Positions 7,276 through 14,863 of a stretch of 64,000 nt of DNA are shown here, in pieces; the stretch's first letter is position 1; every line of letters starts with the position of its first letter. The translations under genes were made by a program, and so were the position numbers. The notes under the pieces were generated by a model. The model did no database searches. It was given only the letters and a program-made list of their open reading frames with translations, and was not told where the DNA came from. This DNA comes from Azospirillum sp. 51_20 (GTDB lineage: Bacteria; Pseudomonadota; Alphaproteobacteria; RF32; CAG-239). Location of the stretch: assembly GCA_001917175.1 (NCBI GenBank), contig MNTV01000018.1:76209-140208 (forward strand), written 5' to 3'.

Positions 7276-8416
7276 AACTAAGGTTATTAAAGTTCGTCAA
7301 CCGATAGGTGACTTTTATATAGCATCTTTGCCTTGTAGTATCGTTGCTCAAATTGCGACTGCAGATGTTAGGCGTTTGGAAGAGCGAGATGTAGAGAAAT
7401 ATCTTGGAATACAAAGGCCTTTAAAAGAAGATCGAGTTAAAGAACTACAAAAATATGTTAAAACTATGGATGCGACATTTCCTACTTCTGTTATTTTAGC
7501 GGTTGATGAGAAGTGTGCATCTTTAAATGAAGATGATATGGAGTTAACGTTGTCTGAATACATAGATAATGAACATCCTGAAGATTCTATTCCAATGGAA
7601 CAAGTTGCAAAAATAATTGATGGTCAACACCGAATAGCTAGTTTCGTTGAAATAGATAAGGATGGACAACGTATATTTAAGTTTGGAGATGAAATTTTTG
7701 ATATAAGTGTGGCAATATTTATTGGCGCGGATATATCGCAACAAGCTAACATTTTTTCTACGGTTAATTTAGCTCAAACTAAGGTAAACAAAAGTTTAGC
7801 ATATGATTTAGCAGATTTAGCAAAATATAGAAGTCCTCAAAAAACATGTCATATGATTTCAGTTATGCTTGATTCTAGAGAAGATAGTCCTTTTTATCAA
7901 AGAATTAAGCGGTTAGGTGTCAAAACACAAGGGCGGGTACAGTTAGAGCCTTTAACTCAAGCTGTGTTTGTTGAAGCTTTGATGAAATTTATATCTGCAG
8001 AACCGATGAAAGATAGAGATTTGTTGCAGAGGAAAAAAAGTCTTCCACTGCTTAACGATAAAGATTTAGTCAAATTTCCTTTTAGAAATTTGTTTATTGA
8101 AGAAAAAGATTCAGATATTGCATTTATTATATATGAATATTTTTCAGCAATAAAAAGTTTGTGGCCAAAATCATGGAATGATTTAACGACTAAAGGAAAT
8201 ATTCTGCCTAAAAGTAATGCTTTTAGGGCTTTTATGCGGTATTTACATGAAATATGTGGAGAAAATCTAAATAAAATTATGAATAGAAATGACTTTTTGT
8301 CGTATTTTAATAAAGATGCTTTTATTGATGGAGATGTTACCAGCCAACAATTTTTACCAGGTAGTGGTGGAGAAGCTGCATTTTTGAAAAAATTACAAAA
8401 AAAGCATTGTGATTAA
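7262..8416 (+). CDS. DGQHR-domain protein, DndB-like
   Basis: The 384-residue protein contains the signature IIDGQHRIASF, with DGQHR at residues 120-124, and the downstream segment FSTVNLAQTKVNKSLAYDL at about 165-183 that is typical of DGQHR proteins. The best-known relatives are DndB, the regulator of DNA phosphorothioation, and related proteins in mobile islands. AGGTG lies 8 bases before the ATG. It is the last gene of the overlapping methylase/membrane/DGQHR operon and closes the phage-derived segment. No DndACDE partners are present, so a phosphorothioation role is unlikely here. It may sense or bind DNA for the operon. Codon use is AT-rich, like the two genes before it. Confidence 0.78.
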   Translation: MNTYKTKVIKVRQPIGDFYIASLPCSIVAQIATADVRRLEERDVEKYLGIQRPLKEDRVKELQKYVKTMDATFPTSVILAVDEKCASLNEDDMELTLSEYIDNEHPEDSIPMEQVAKIIDGQHRIASFVEIDKDGQRIFKFGDEIFDISVAIFIGADISQQANIFSTVNLAQTKVNKSLAYDLADLAKYRSPQKTCHMISVMLDSREDSPFYQRIKRLGVKTQGRVQLEPLTQAVFVEALMKFISAEPMKDRDLLQRKKSLPLLNDKDLVKFPFRNLFIEEKDSDIAFIIYEYFSAIKSLWPKSWNDLTTKGNILPKSNAFRAFMRYLHEICGENLNKIMNRNDFLSYFNKDAFIDGDVTSQQFLPGSGGEAAFLKKLQKKHCD

Positions 8417-8675
8417 TCCCTTTTTTTGATAAAAATTCCCTGATAAATTTGTGGCTAGGTAGGCACAATCCAAGTAAATCTGTATATTTGTGAGAATTTT
8501 GCATGTAAAATCCACCCAAATTTCCCTGCAGATTCTCTGTTATTAGAGAATGGATAATGATACATTCGTAATTTGGTGGTAGAAAAGATTTATGGTCATC
8601 GGTTTAGAATATTAGCGAAATTTCATCTTTCGTATGCTTAATACCGTTGGGGTTTACTACACCGCCATTTTGATT
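8417..8675. other. Non-coding AT-rich stretch at the phage-host junction
   Basis: No gene is recognised here. A small hairpin with 7-bp arms (ATTCTCT/AGAGAAT) lies at 8532-8551 without a T-run. A possible long-range pairing exists between GGTGGTAG near 8577 and CTACACC near 8658, which might reflect a structured RNA, but I could not match it to tmRNA, SRP or a tRNA. Base composition changes from phage-like to host-like just after the terminator at 8676-8706, so the right attachment site probably lies in or near this stretch. Confidence 0.35.
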
Positions 8676-8706
8676 AAAAAGACGCTAAATGATAGCGTCT
8701 TTTTTT
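8676..8706. terminator. Bidirectional rho-independent terminator
   Basis: A perfect 7-bp stem GACGCTA/TAGCGTC with a 5-base loop is flanked by five A residues on the left and seven T residues on the right, so it can end transcription from both sides. It marks the right end of the AT-rich phage-derived region. Confidence 0.85.
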
Positions 8707-9117
8707 GTATCCGGCGGAAATGCGGGCTTTGCGGGCGGTTGACTTCGCCGAAATGACTATGGTAAGCTCGTTTTATATTGGAAAATGCAAAGTTTTAGGC
8801 AGTTACATACGATGCCAGTCAGCTAACCGCACCGGACGGACCTGCCGGTATTAAAATGGTATAACAAAAGCGAAGCGGCTGCAGCGGCGGCAAGGTATAA
8901 AAATAAAAATGCGAATGCCGATTTCGGGAGAGGCGCTTCAAATATTATCTTTTATAGTTTGCACTTTGATAACAGGTACCCAAATTGTTAACCAGCAAGT
9001 TATCCTGTATTGAATTACAAGCGACTGCGGTTGTAGATATTTTATTATCAGTCACGGAAGATTTGAACGCTTAAAACGCTCCCGGGCAGGCTTTTGTTAT
9101 TGCAAAATTTACCAATT
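8707..9117. other. Non-coding host DNA between phage end and aldo-keto reductase locus
   Basis: Short frames here are broken and none has a convincing ribosome site. I see no RNA gene. The stretch may hold further eroded pieces of the aldo-keto reductase remnant to its right, but I could not align any. Confidence 0.3.
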
Positions 9118-9264
9118 TCAACCTTTTTTCCAAAGGCAGCCAATATCAACGGCCCCGGCCGGCAATTCTGCCATATCTTTTTTATCAGCGGGTTCTCCGC
9201 AGGCATGGCTCATTCCCATACACACCAGACCGACGGCCGAAACTTCCGACTCTCCGATTTTACG
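9118..9264 (-). pseudogene. Remnant of a second aldo-keto reductase (N-terminal ~48 codons)
   Basis: Read on the minus strand from 9264, the frame gives RKIGESEVSAVGLVCMGMS, then HACGEPADKKDMAELPAGAV and DIG, before a stop at 9118. This is the N-terminus of an IolS/YghZ-type aldo-keto reductase (consensus like LGxLxVSALGLGCMGMS, then PxDKKEMxxLxxxAVDLG). An in-frame stop precedes it where the start should be, and the rest of the roughly 320-residue enzyme is gone. It lies 19 bases downstream of an intact reductase of a different subfamily, so it was probably the last gene of that operon. No product is expected. Confidence 0.72.
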
Positions 9265-9283
9265 CTATCTCACATTCTGATTC

Positions 9284-10129
9284 CTATATTTTATAATTAA
9301 CCAGGAACTCAACGGTTTCCGGATCATAATGAGAAAAAAACAGGCTGTTTTCCGTATCCAGCCGACGTATTGTTTCCATTTCTCCGGCAGATAAGTTAAA
9401 ATCGAATATGTCAAAGTTTTGTTCCATACGTTCTTTGTGAACGGACTTCGGAATGACAACGACATTTTCCTGTATCAAAAAGCGCAACGCCGTCTGAGCA
9501 ACCGTTTTATGATGTTTTTCGCCGATTTTTTGCAAAGTTTCATTTTGAAAGAAGTTATTCCGCCCTTCGGCAAAAGGCCCCCAGGACATTGGCTGCGTGT
9601 TGTATTTTTTCATAATTTCACGAGCTTGCTGCTGTTGCTGGAAAACATGGAGTTCAACCTGGTTAACCGCAGGTTTTATTTCGGCAAAGTGAGCAATATC
9701 GACAAATCGGTCCGGATAAAAATTGGAAACACCGACAGCCCGGATCTTACCGTCTTTATACGCTTCTTCCATTGCCCGATATGTTCCGTAATAATCGTTA
9801 AACGGCTGATGAATAAGCAGCAAATCAATATAATCCGTTTGCAGCTTTCTTAAAGATTCTTCTATGGAAGCTTTGGCTTTTTCATATCCGGCATTGGAAA
9901 TCCATACCTTTGTAACCAGAAAAAAATCCTGACGCGGCAAACCGCTTTTTTTAACGGCATTGCCGACGGCTTCTTCGTTAAAATAAGCCTGAGCGGTATC
10001 AATTAAGCGATAACCCGTTTGAATTGCTTCGCTGACAGCTTGTTCGCATTCTTTCAAATTTTCAATCTGATAAACGCCAAAACCTAAAATCGGCATTTTA
10101 ACGCCATTATTTAATGTTACATATTCCAT
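9284..10129 (-). CDS. Aldo-keto reductase, DkgA/2,5-diketo-gluconate reductase type
   Basis: The 281-residue enzyme has the full aldo-keto reductase tetrad: Asp44 in LIDTAQAY, Tyr49, Lys74 in LVTKVW and His107 in LLIHQPF, plus the NADPH-binding IPKSVHKERMEQNF segment near the C-terminus. I start it at the ATG at 10129, which has AAGGA 6 bases upstream and gives the family-typical N-terminus MEYVTLNNGVKMP; an ATG 15 bases earlier lacks a ribosome site. Related enzymes reduce methylglyoxal and other aldehydes or 2,5-diketo-gluconate. It follows the exported decarboxylase/cupin gene on the same strand, and a YqhC-like AraC regulator is divergent, an arrangement resembling E. coli yqhC-yqhD-dkgA. 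Confidence 0.88.
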   Translation of the reverse strand: MEYVTLNNGVKMPILGFGVYQIENLKECEQAVSEAIQTGYRLIDTAQAYFNEEAVGNAVKKSGLPRQDFFLVTKVWISNAGYEKAKASIEESLRKLQTDYIDLLLIHQPFNDYYGTYRAMEEAYKDGKIRAVGVSNFYPDRFVDIAHFAEIKPAVNQVELHVFQQQQQAREIMKKYNTQPMSWGPFAEGRNNFFQNETLQKIGEKHHKTVAQTALRFLIQENVVVIPKSVHKERMEQNFDIFDFNLSAGEMETIRRLDTENSLFFSHYDPETVEFLVNYKI

Positions 10130-10145
10130 AACTTTTCCTTCCATA

Positions 10146-10247
10146 TTATTTAATCAGATATCTCGGCCTTCCGCTGCCGTTTTCAGGTTTTTCGGCGTCT
10201 TTTGTCTCAAACGACGGCTGATGACATATGATTCGTTCATCATCCAT
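10146..10247 (-). CDS. Possible 33-residue small protein
   Basis: A short frame MDDERIICHQPSFETKDAEK... fills the gap between two same-strand genes. It begins right after the stop of the decarboxylase/cupin gene, with AAGG just before the ATG, and ends just before the aldo-keto reductase leader. It is hydrophilic, with one cysteine. I recognise no family. The close fit in the operon gap supports translation, but such a short frame can occur by chance. Confidence 0.3.
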   Translation of the reverse strand: MDDERIICHQPSFETKDAEKPENGSGRPRYLIK

Positions 10248-10251
10248 ATCC

Positions 10252-11274
10252 TTAATTTAACCGGTTGTATTCTTCATCCGCGACCGGTTCCAGCCACTCT
10301 GCCGAGGCGCCTTCGTTCGGAACAGAAATCGCAATATGGGTAAACCAACTGTCTTTCGCCGCGCCGTGCCAATGTTTAACCCCTTCCGGAATATCGACGA
10401 CATCACCCGCTTTCAATTCCTGCGCCGGCTTTCCCCATTCCTGATACCAGCCGCGGCCGGAAACGACAAACAAGGTCTGTCCGGTTTTGTGATGAACATG
10501 CCAGTTATTGCGGGCTCCCGGCTCAAAAGTAACGTTTGAAGCGCTGATACCCTCTTTTGTCAGCGGCTGCAAATAACTTTTGCCGGTAAAATATTCGGCA
10601 TAGGCGGCATTTTCTCCGCCCAACCCGAACAAAACCGTTTCGGTTCCGGTTTTATCAGCAATTTCCAGGATTTCCGCGACTTGCGCGTCAGTCAAACCGT
10701 TGTGTCTGCCAATGTTAACGTGGCCGTTAAGCTGGTCCGTTACGTTATCCATTGAAGCCAGCATGGCGATTGTGGCCAATTCTCTTGTTTGCCAGTCAAC
10801 ATTATCGCGGGCAAAAACATCACCGAACAAATGGGCTTTTAAGAACTCGTCAATTGCCGGAGCAAATTCATAAATTTTGCCCCGAACCGGCTGTCCGACA
10901 AGTTTCGTTTGATTTTCCGTGCCATAATCAAGGCTGTTTCCTTCCGGTTTTGCACTCGGGAGTCTGCCTTGTTCATCCCCGTTGCCGCGCTCTTCTTCAA
11001 GCTGCATCAATGTGTTTAAGGCATTCAGACTCCTCGGAAAGCCGCAATAAGCATAAACCTGCACCAGAATTTCCTTAAATTCGTTGACGGTAACGCCGGC
11101 TTCCAATCCCGCCGTCAGAGCCTGTTTCAAACCGGCCTGATTGCCGCGGGCAGCATAAGAAGCCGCCGCAGCTATTGATTTTTGTCCGGCATTTAAAGCT
11201 GTTTCAGCCATAGCATTTTCTCCCGTAAAAAGTATTATTCCTAAAATAACAGAGGCAAATATTCGTTTTATCAT
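10252..11274 (-). CDS. Exported carboxymuconolactone decarboxylase-like/cupin fusion protein
   Basis: The protein has about 340 residues. The ATG at 11274 has AAGG 8 bases upstream; the ATG at 11280 is an alternative. A signal peptide (IFASVILGIILFTGENAMA) with cleavage after AMA is clear. Two carboxymuconolactone-decarboxylase-like helical domains follow (one with EILVQVYAYCGFPRSLNAL, the second with RELATIAMLAS and GHVNIGRHNGLTDAQVAEIL), and then a cupin with WHVHHKTGQTLFVVSGRGW and a PEGVKHWHG metal-ligand region. Such fusions are common in gut bacteria beside aldo-keto reductases. The reaction is unknown; a periplasmic peroxidatic or electrophile-handling role is plausible. It heads the operon that includes the DkgA-type enzyme. 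Confidence 0.83.
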   Translation of the reverse strand: MIKRIFASVILGIILFTGENAMAETALNAGQKSIAAAASYAARGNQAGLKQALTAGLEAGVTVNEFKEILVQVYAYCGFPRSLNALNTLMQLEEERGNGDEQGRLPSAKPEGNSLDYGTENQTKLVGQPVRGKIYEFAPAIDEFLKAHLFGDVFARDNVDWQTRELATIAMLASMDNVTDQLNGHVNIGRHNGLTDAQVAEILEIADKTGTETVLFGLGGENAAYAEYFTGKSYLQPLTKEGISASNVTFEPGARNNWHVHHKTGQTLFVVSGRGWYQEWGKPAQELKAGDVVDIPEGVKHWHGAAKDSWFTHIAISVPNEGASAEWLEPVADEEYNRLN

Positions 11275-11531
11275 GGTCATGTCCTTATCTGATAAAGCTG
11301 GTAAACTCAATATTCCCTTTTTATCCCGCCTGAATTCATCAGGTGCGGTGAGCCGTTGATCAGCAAAACTTTCATGTTTTCCCTCCCATAAATTTCATCG
11401 GACTGTTATAGTTTAGTACCTTATTTTTGAACTTACAGACCATATTCTCTCAAATAATTGCCTGTTTCTCTCATTTTTTGTTTGCAATAATAAAAACGCC
11501 TTTATATTCTCGTAACAGAAAGTGAGAACCC

Positions 11532-12419
11532 ATGGACAGTTTGGAAGAAAAGCGCAATTTGCTGAAAACGAAGGTGCGGAAGCTTTTTCCCGCTCCGGGA
11601 TTGCTGCAGACCGGCATCAAAGGCTTCGGCGCCGCACTCAGAACCGCACCGACCTTTAACCGGCATTGTTTTTACAAACCGACGGCAATCGTGGTTTTGC
11701 AAGGAAAAAAGCAGACTGTTTTAGGCTCGGAGAAGTTTACCTATAACGAAAATCAGCTGGTTGTAACATCCATTGACATTCCGACAGTCGGCAGCATTGT
11801 CGAAGCCAGTCCGGAAAAACCGTTTATGACCCTGATTTTGGATCTGGACAGTTATCTTATCAGCCAGCTCTTAAGCGAGGGAAATTACCCGCATAACGAA
11901 ACGGCGCGCCGGGGCATGGGAATCGCCGAAACCGACGAAGCCCTGCTGGATGCCTTTTACCGGCTGATTTCGCTTTTGGATCGGCCCGAACGGCAAAAGA
12001 TTATGGCACCGATGATCATTAAAGAAATTCATTATCTTTTGCTCACTTCGCCGTTAGGGGACATTCTCCGTTCCGTCAACACCAAAGGCTCGCGAAACAA
12101 CCAGATTGCCGACGCCATTGCCTGGCTCAAGGAAAATTATCGCCAGCCTTTAAAAATTGAAGAACTGGCGCATAAATTCAATATGGCGGAATCTTCATTT
12201 TACCGTCATTTCAGCAAAGTAACCAGCCTTAGTCCGCTGCAGTATCAAAAACGGCTCCGCCTTTATGAAGCGCAGCGCCTGATGTTGTCGGAAAACCTTG
12301 ATGCCGCCAACGCCGCTTATGAAGTCGGCTATGAAAGCGCCAGCCAGTTTAACCGCGAATACAAACGGATGTTCGGCATGCCGCCCAAAACAAACGTCAA
12401 CCGGATGAAAAACGCCTGA
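11532..12419 (+). CDS. AraC-family transcriptional regulator, YqhC-like
   Basis: The 295-residue regulator has the AraC N-terminal sensing domain seen in YqhC-type proteins (residues about 15-170, with FYKPTAIVVLQGKKQTVLG) and two C-terminal helix-turn-helix motifs. In the first, IEELAHKFNMAESSFYRHFS is the recognition part, and the second includes AAYEVGYESASQFNREYKRMFG. It is divergent from the decarboxylase/cupin-reductase operon across a 257-bp gap. In E. coli YqhC senses aldehydes and activates yqhD-dkgA; the same logic is likely here, but that is inference from similarity and order. Confidence 0.87.
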   Translation: MDSLEEKRNLLKTKVRKLFPAPGLLQTGIKGFGAALRTAPTFNRHCFYKPTAIVVLQGKKQTVLGSEKFTYNENQLVVTSIDIPTVGSIVEASPEKPFMTLILDLDSYLISQLLSEGNYPHNETARRGMGIAETDEALLDAFYRLISLLDRPERQKIMAPMIIKEIHYLLLTSPLGDILRSVNTKGSRNNQIADAIAWLKENYRQPLKIEELAHKFNMAESSFYRHFSKVTSLSPLQYQKRLRLYEAQRLMLSENLDAANAAYEVGYESASQFNREYKRMFGMPPKTNVNRMKNA

Positions 12420-12441
12420 CCGACGTCTGTGCGGGAAAATT

Positions 12442-12768
12442 TTACAGTTGATTGTTTTTATATTTTGTCCCCCATTCCGCCATTGCCATAATTACCGGTC
12501 GTAAAGACAGTCCCGTTTTATTAAGGCTGTATTCGACTCTGGGCGGAACTTCCGCGTAAACCCTGCGGTCAAGCAGTCCGTCACTCTCCAGATTGCGGAG
12601 GTTTTCGGTTAAAACGCGCTGGCTGATTCCGGTCAAACTTTTACGCAATTCGCCGAAACGCTTCGTTCCGCCGAGCAAGTCGCGGACAATCAGCAGTTTC
12701 CATTTGTTGCCTATCAGGCTGATGGTCGTTGCGACCGGACAATCTAAATTTTTTTTATTTGAAATCAC
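12442..12768 (-). CDS. HxlR-family winged-helix regulator
   Basis: The protein has about 108 residues from a GTG at 12768, which has GGAG 8 bases upstream; an in-frame ATG at 12798 would add ten residues but has no ribosome site. The CPVATTISLIGNKWKLLIVR start and the LTGISQRVLTENLRNLESDG and RVEYSLNKTG wing are hallmarks of HxlR regulators, and the cysteine near the N-terminus is the usual redox/electrophile-sensing residue. It is divergent from a small cupin gene across a 123-bp gap. Both genes have a near-identical GGAGAAAACAA leader, which suggests they arose or are controlled together. It probably represses the cupin gene until quinones or aldehydes appear. Confidence 0.87.
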   Translation of the reverse strand: MISNKKNLDCPVATTISLIGNKWKLLIVRDLLGGTKRFGELRKSLTGISQRVLTENLRNLESDGLLDRRVYAEVPPRVEYSLNKTGLSLRPVIMAMAEWGTKYKNNQL

Positions 12769-12822
12769 CTTGTTTTCTCCAAAAGTTACTTTTTGCATAC
12801 TTCATAACAAAATAGTGCCTAC

Positions 12823-12852
12823 TTTACATTTCAATCTAAATGTCATTATAAA
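12823..12852 (+). promoter_or_regulatory. Promoter of the cupin gene
   Basis: TTTACA at 12823-12828 and TATAAA at 12847-12852 are separated by 18 bp and lie 40-70 bp upstream of the cupin start. The overlapping divergent region to the HxlR gene has short repeats (GCATACTT, GCCTACTT) near 12795-12825 that could be operator half-sites. Confidence 0.5.
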
Positions 12853-12891
12853 ATTATTGTTCTTAAACGCAATCATTTTCGGAGAAAACAA

Positions 12892-13320
12892 ATGAAAGAA
12901 ATAATTGTAAAAAATTACCGTGAAATTCCCGCACAAGTGCAAACCCAGGGCGATAACCGGTTCAGCGTTAAGCCGGTTATCGAAGACATTGCCAAGTGCT
13001 CGGCCAACTTCGTGGAGGTTGAGCCCGGAAAACATGCCTATGGTTACCATTACCACGAAGAGAACGAAGAAGTCTTTTATATCATCAGCGGCAAGGCAAC
13101 GGTTAAAACGGAAAAGGGGGATATTCATCTTAATGCCGGCGACATTATTTGTTTTCCGGCAGACGTAAGCGGTTCGCACGTTATCTCGAATCCGTCCGAG
13201 ACCGAAAAGCTGATTTATCTGGATGTCGGGACAGCCAACAGACCGGACGTCGTTCACTTTACCGGAACGAATGCCGGAATGGTTGTTGCCCGCGAAGGCA
13301 TTTATAACTTTTCAAAATAG
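12892..13320 (+). CDS. Single-domain cupin protein
   Basis: The 142-residue protein has the two cupin motifs: GYHYHEENEEVFYIISGKATV (about residues 50-71) with the two His and one Glu metal ligands, and LNAGDIICFPADVSGSHVI (about 83-102) with the last His. There is no signal peptide, so it is cytoplasmic. It is divergent from the HxlR regulator. Small cupins of this kind often bind or isomerise small metabolites; the substrate is unknown. Its context suggests a role in the response to reactive carbonyl or quinone compounds. Confidence 0.8.
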   Translation: MKEIIVKNYREIPAQVQTQGDNRFSVKPVIEDIAKCSANFVEVEPGKHAYGYHYHEENEEVFYIISGKATVKTEKGDIHLNAGDIICFPADVSGSHVISNPSETEKLIYLDVGTANRPDVVHFTGTNAGMVVAREGIYNFSK

Positions 13321-13381
13321 TCCCCAAAGCCGATCAGCATTATTCCGGCCGGCTTTAAACCGCTTAAACGGGCTGAAAAAT

Positions 13382-13560
13382 TCAGTTTTCCGGTTTTAGC
13401 GAATCATAGAAGAATGATGCCGTTGCCCCGCCGTCAATCAGAAAATCGGAACCGGTAATAAACGATCCGTCAGGTGACATTAAAAATTCCGCAACATTGG
13501 CAACTTCATCGGCCGTTCCGGGCTTTCCGGACGAACGAAAGGCACCTTCGGGAACTGAAA
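13382..13560 (-). pseudogene. C-terminal remnant of a short-chain dehydrogenase/reductase
   Basis: On the minus strand the frame gives GKPGTADEVANVAEFLMSP, then DGSFITGSDFLIDGGATAS, and stops at 13382. This is the conserved C-terminal end of a classical SDR oxidoreductase (GxPEEVAxxxxFLxSxxxxxITGxxxxVDGG). No start, no Rossmann GxxxGxG motif and no YxxxK active site remain, so the gene is a fragment. It lies between the cupin and Hsp20 genes and adds to the evidence that this stress cluster is shrinking. Confidence 0.78.
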
Positions 13561-13580
13561 AAACACCAGCGGTTCGGCGC

Positions 13581-13609
13581 TTGCATTTGACGGCGGCAAA
13601 CCTTATATA
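13581..13609 (+). promoter_or_regulatory. Likely promoter of the Hsp20 gene, resembling the dnaK promoter
   Basis: TTGCAT at 13581-13586 is followed after 17 bp by TATATA at 13604-13609, preceded by CT. The dnaK promoter in this window has TTGCTT-N17-TATATA. The shared pattern could be a heat-shock sigma-factor promoter; this is inference from two sites. Confidence 0.45.
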
Positions 13610-13687
13610 AAAATATGGAGATTGTTTTTAAAAAAACGAATCAAAGGCGACCGCTCCGGGCGGCCGCCGCAAAAGGAGGACATACAC

Positions 13688-14308
13688 ATGCTTAAGATAC
13701 TTGCCAACAAACACGCCGTCGTTTTAACCGCCGCTCTTCTGATGAGCGGATTTGCCGCCCTGCCCGTTTGCGCGGGACAGACAAATGCCGCCCAAAACGC
13801 CGACGACAAGGAAATAGCCATGCTCAAACAGCGGGTTGACGAACAGGAACGGATGATCAACGACCTTTTGCGTTTCAATTCTCCGGCCAAATTTCATCAC
13901 CATATGCGGAGAATGCTGAACGATCCGTATTTTGCGCCGGACGACATTCTGTTCAACGCGCCGATGCAGGCGCCGACGGACGTTTTCGGCCGGATGAACG
14001 TATCCGATAAAAAAGACGCGATCGAAGTAACGGTTGAAATGCCGGGCATGGATAAAAAGGACATTGAAATCGAAGTCAAGGACAACATCCTGACCGTCAG
14101 CGGAGAGAAAAAGGAAGCTCAGGAAGTCAAAGAAGGCGATTACTATATGCAGGAACGCCAGTTCGGACAGTTCAACCGTTCAATCGGCCTGCCGGACAAC
14201 ATTGACGTCAACAAAATTTCCAGCAGCCTCAAAAACGGCGTGTTGACCATCATTGTACCGAAAACGGCAGAAAAGGCCGTGGAAGTTAAAAAGATTCCGG
14301 TTGACTGA
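13688..14308 (+). CDS. Small heat-shock protein (Hsp20/alpha-crystallin) with an N-terminal signal peptide
   Basis: The protein has 206 residues from the ATG at 13688, which follows a perfect AAAGGAGG site. It starts with a typical signal peptide (HAVVLTAALLMSGFAALPVCA) predicted to be cut near residue 29. A short coiled-coil-like stretch (DKEIAMLKQRVDEQERMINDL) and the alpha-crystallin domain follow (about residues 95-200). The crystallin core shows VTVEMPGMDKKDIEIEVKDN, LTVSGEKK and the closing LKNGVLTIIVPK motif. The small heat-shock proteins I know best are cytoplasmic; a secreted or periplasmic holdase is uncommon. No C-terminal IxI motif is obvious, although VKKIPVD is close. It is flanked by its own promoter and terminator. 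Confidence 0.87.
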   Translation: MLKILANKHAVVLTAALLMSGFAALPVCAGQTNAAQNADDKEIAMLKQRVDEQERMINDLLRFNSPAKFHHHMRRMLNDPYFAPDDILFNAPMQAPTDVFGRMNVSDKKDAIEVTVEMPGMDKKDIEIEVKDNILTVSGEKKEAQEVKEGDYYMQERQFGQFNRSIGLPDNIDVNKISSSLKNGVLTIIVPKTAEKAVEVKKIPVD

Positions 14309-14325
14309 CCGCAAGCAAACAACCG

Positions 14326-14350
14326 AAGACCGGCAGCAGCCGGTCTTTTC
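14326..14350 (+). terminator. Terminator of the Hsp20 gene
   Basis: The 9-bp stem AAGACCGGC/GCCGGTCTT with a 4-base loop is followed by TTTTC, 17 bases after the Hsp20 stop. Confidence 0.8.
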
Positions 14351-14516
14351 TTACCGCAAAAGCGCCGTAACGGGTTGATAATATCCGGTTATATTTCATA
14401 ATACCTTCAGGTTAAGAATCGGAAAACGCCGGACTCAGAAAGCGAAACGGCGAGGAAAAACGATTTCCGCATTGACCGGCAACGAATGCTTCGGTAAGTT
14501 TGGACGAGTTTATGAC

Positions 14517-14555
14517 AAAAGCCCGCTAAAAACCTTTCGGTTTTTAACGGGCTTT
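14517..14555. terminator. Bidirectional terminator with long stem
   Basis: A stem of about 17 bp (AAAAGCCCG-TAAAAACC pairing with GGTTTTTA-CGGGCTTTT) closes on a TTTC loop. It ends transcription of the minus-strand membrane gene at 14576 and also blocks read-through from the left. Confidence 0.82.
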
Positions 14556-14575
14556 TCGTTTTAAAACGACTTTGC

Positions 14576-14863
14576 TCATTTGTTTTTTAAAAAGTTTTTA
14601 ATGCCGAAGCACCAGCAGAAAACCAAAGTCCCCAATATCATCAGTACCAGAGCTTCCGCGCCGGCTGCCAAAAGCGCCAGCAGCAAATTTTCGGGAAACA
14701 GTTCATCGGTGACGGAAAAAGCAATCCCGCTCAGCGCAACCCAGGCAAACACAAGCGCTATGTTCCGCATCAGGTTGGGAAATCTGAGAGAGTGTGCGGA
14801 AATTGATATACACACAATAAACCCGGCCACACCCACAATGAGCATTACAAGATTCGTATACAT
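14576..14863 (-). CDS. Small three-helix membrane protein of unknown function
   Basis: The 95-residue protein has three hydrophobic segments, about residues 4-24, 31-51 and 58-86, and a short basic tail (IKNFLKNK). The family was not recognised. It stands alone between a terminator and a divergent glycosyltransferase gene. The upstream region is AT-rich, but I could not identify a clear promoter. Confidence 0.5.
   Translation of the reverse strand: MYTNLVMLIVGVAGFIVCISISAHSLRFPNLMRNIALVFAWVALSGIAFSVTDELFPENLLLALLAAGAEALVLMILGTLVFCWCFGIKNFLKNK

Noticed and set aside
7262..8416. A phosphorothioation (Dnd) system
   Set aside because: Only the DGQHR protein resembles DndB; no DndA, C, D or E is present.
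8560..8707. 3' end of tmRNA or a tRNA as the phage target
   Set aside because: No T-arm GTTCRANYC followed by CCA could be found, and no tag-peptide frame; left as an unexplained non-coding stretch.
9094..9300. A 68-codon plus-strand frame before the aldo-keto reductase
   Set aside because: It overlaps the minus-strand reductase remnant, has no ribosome site and resembles nothing.
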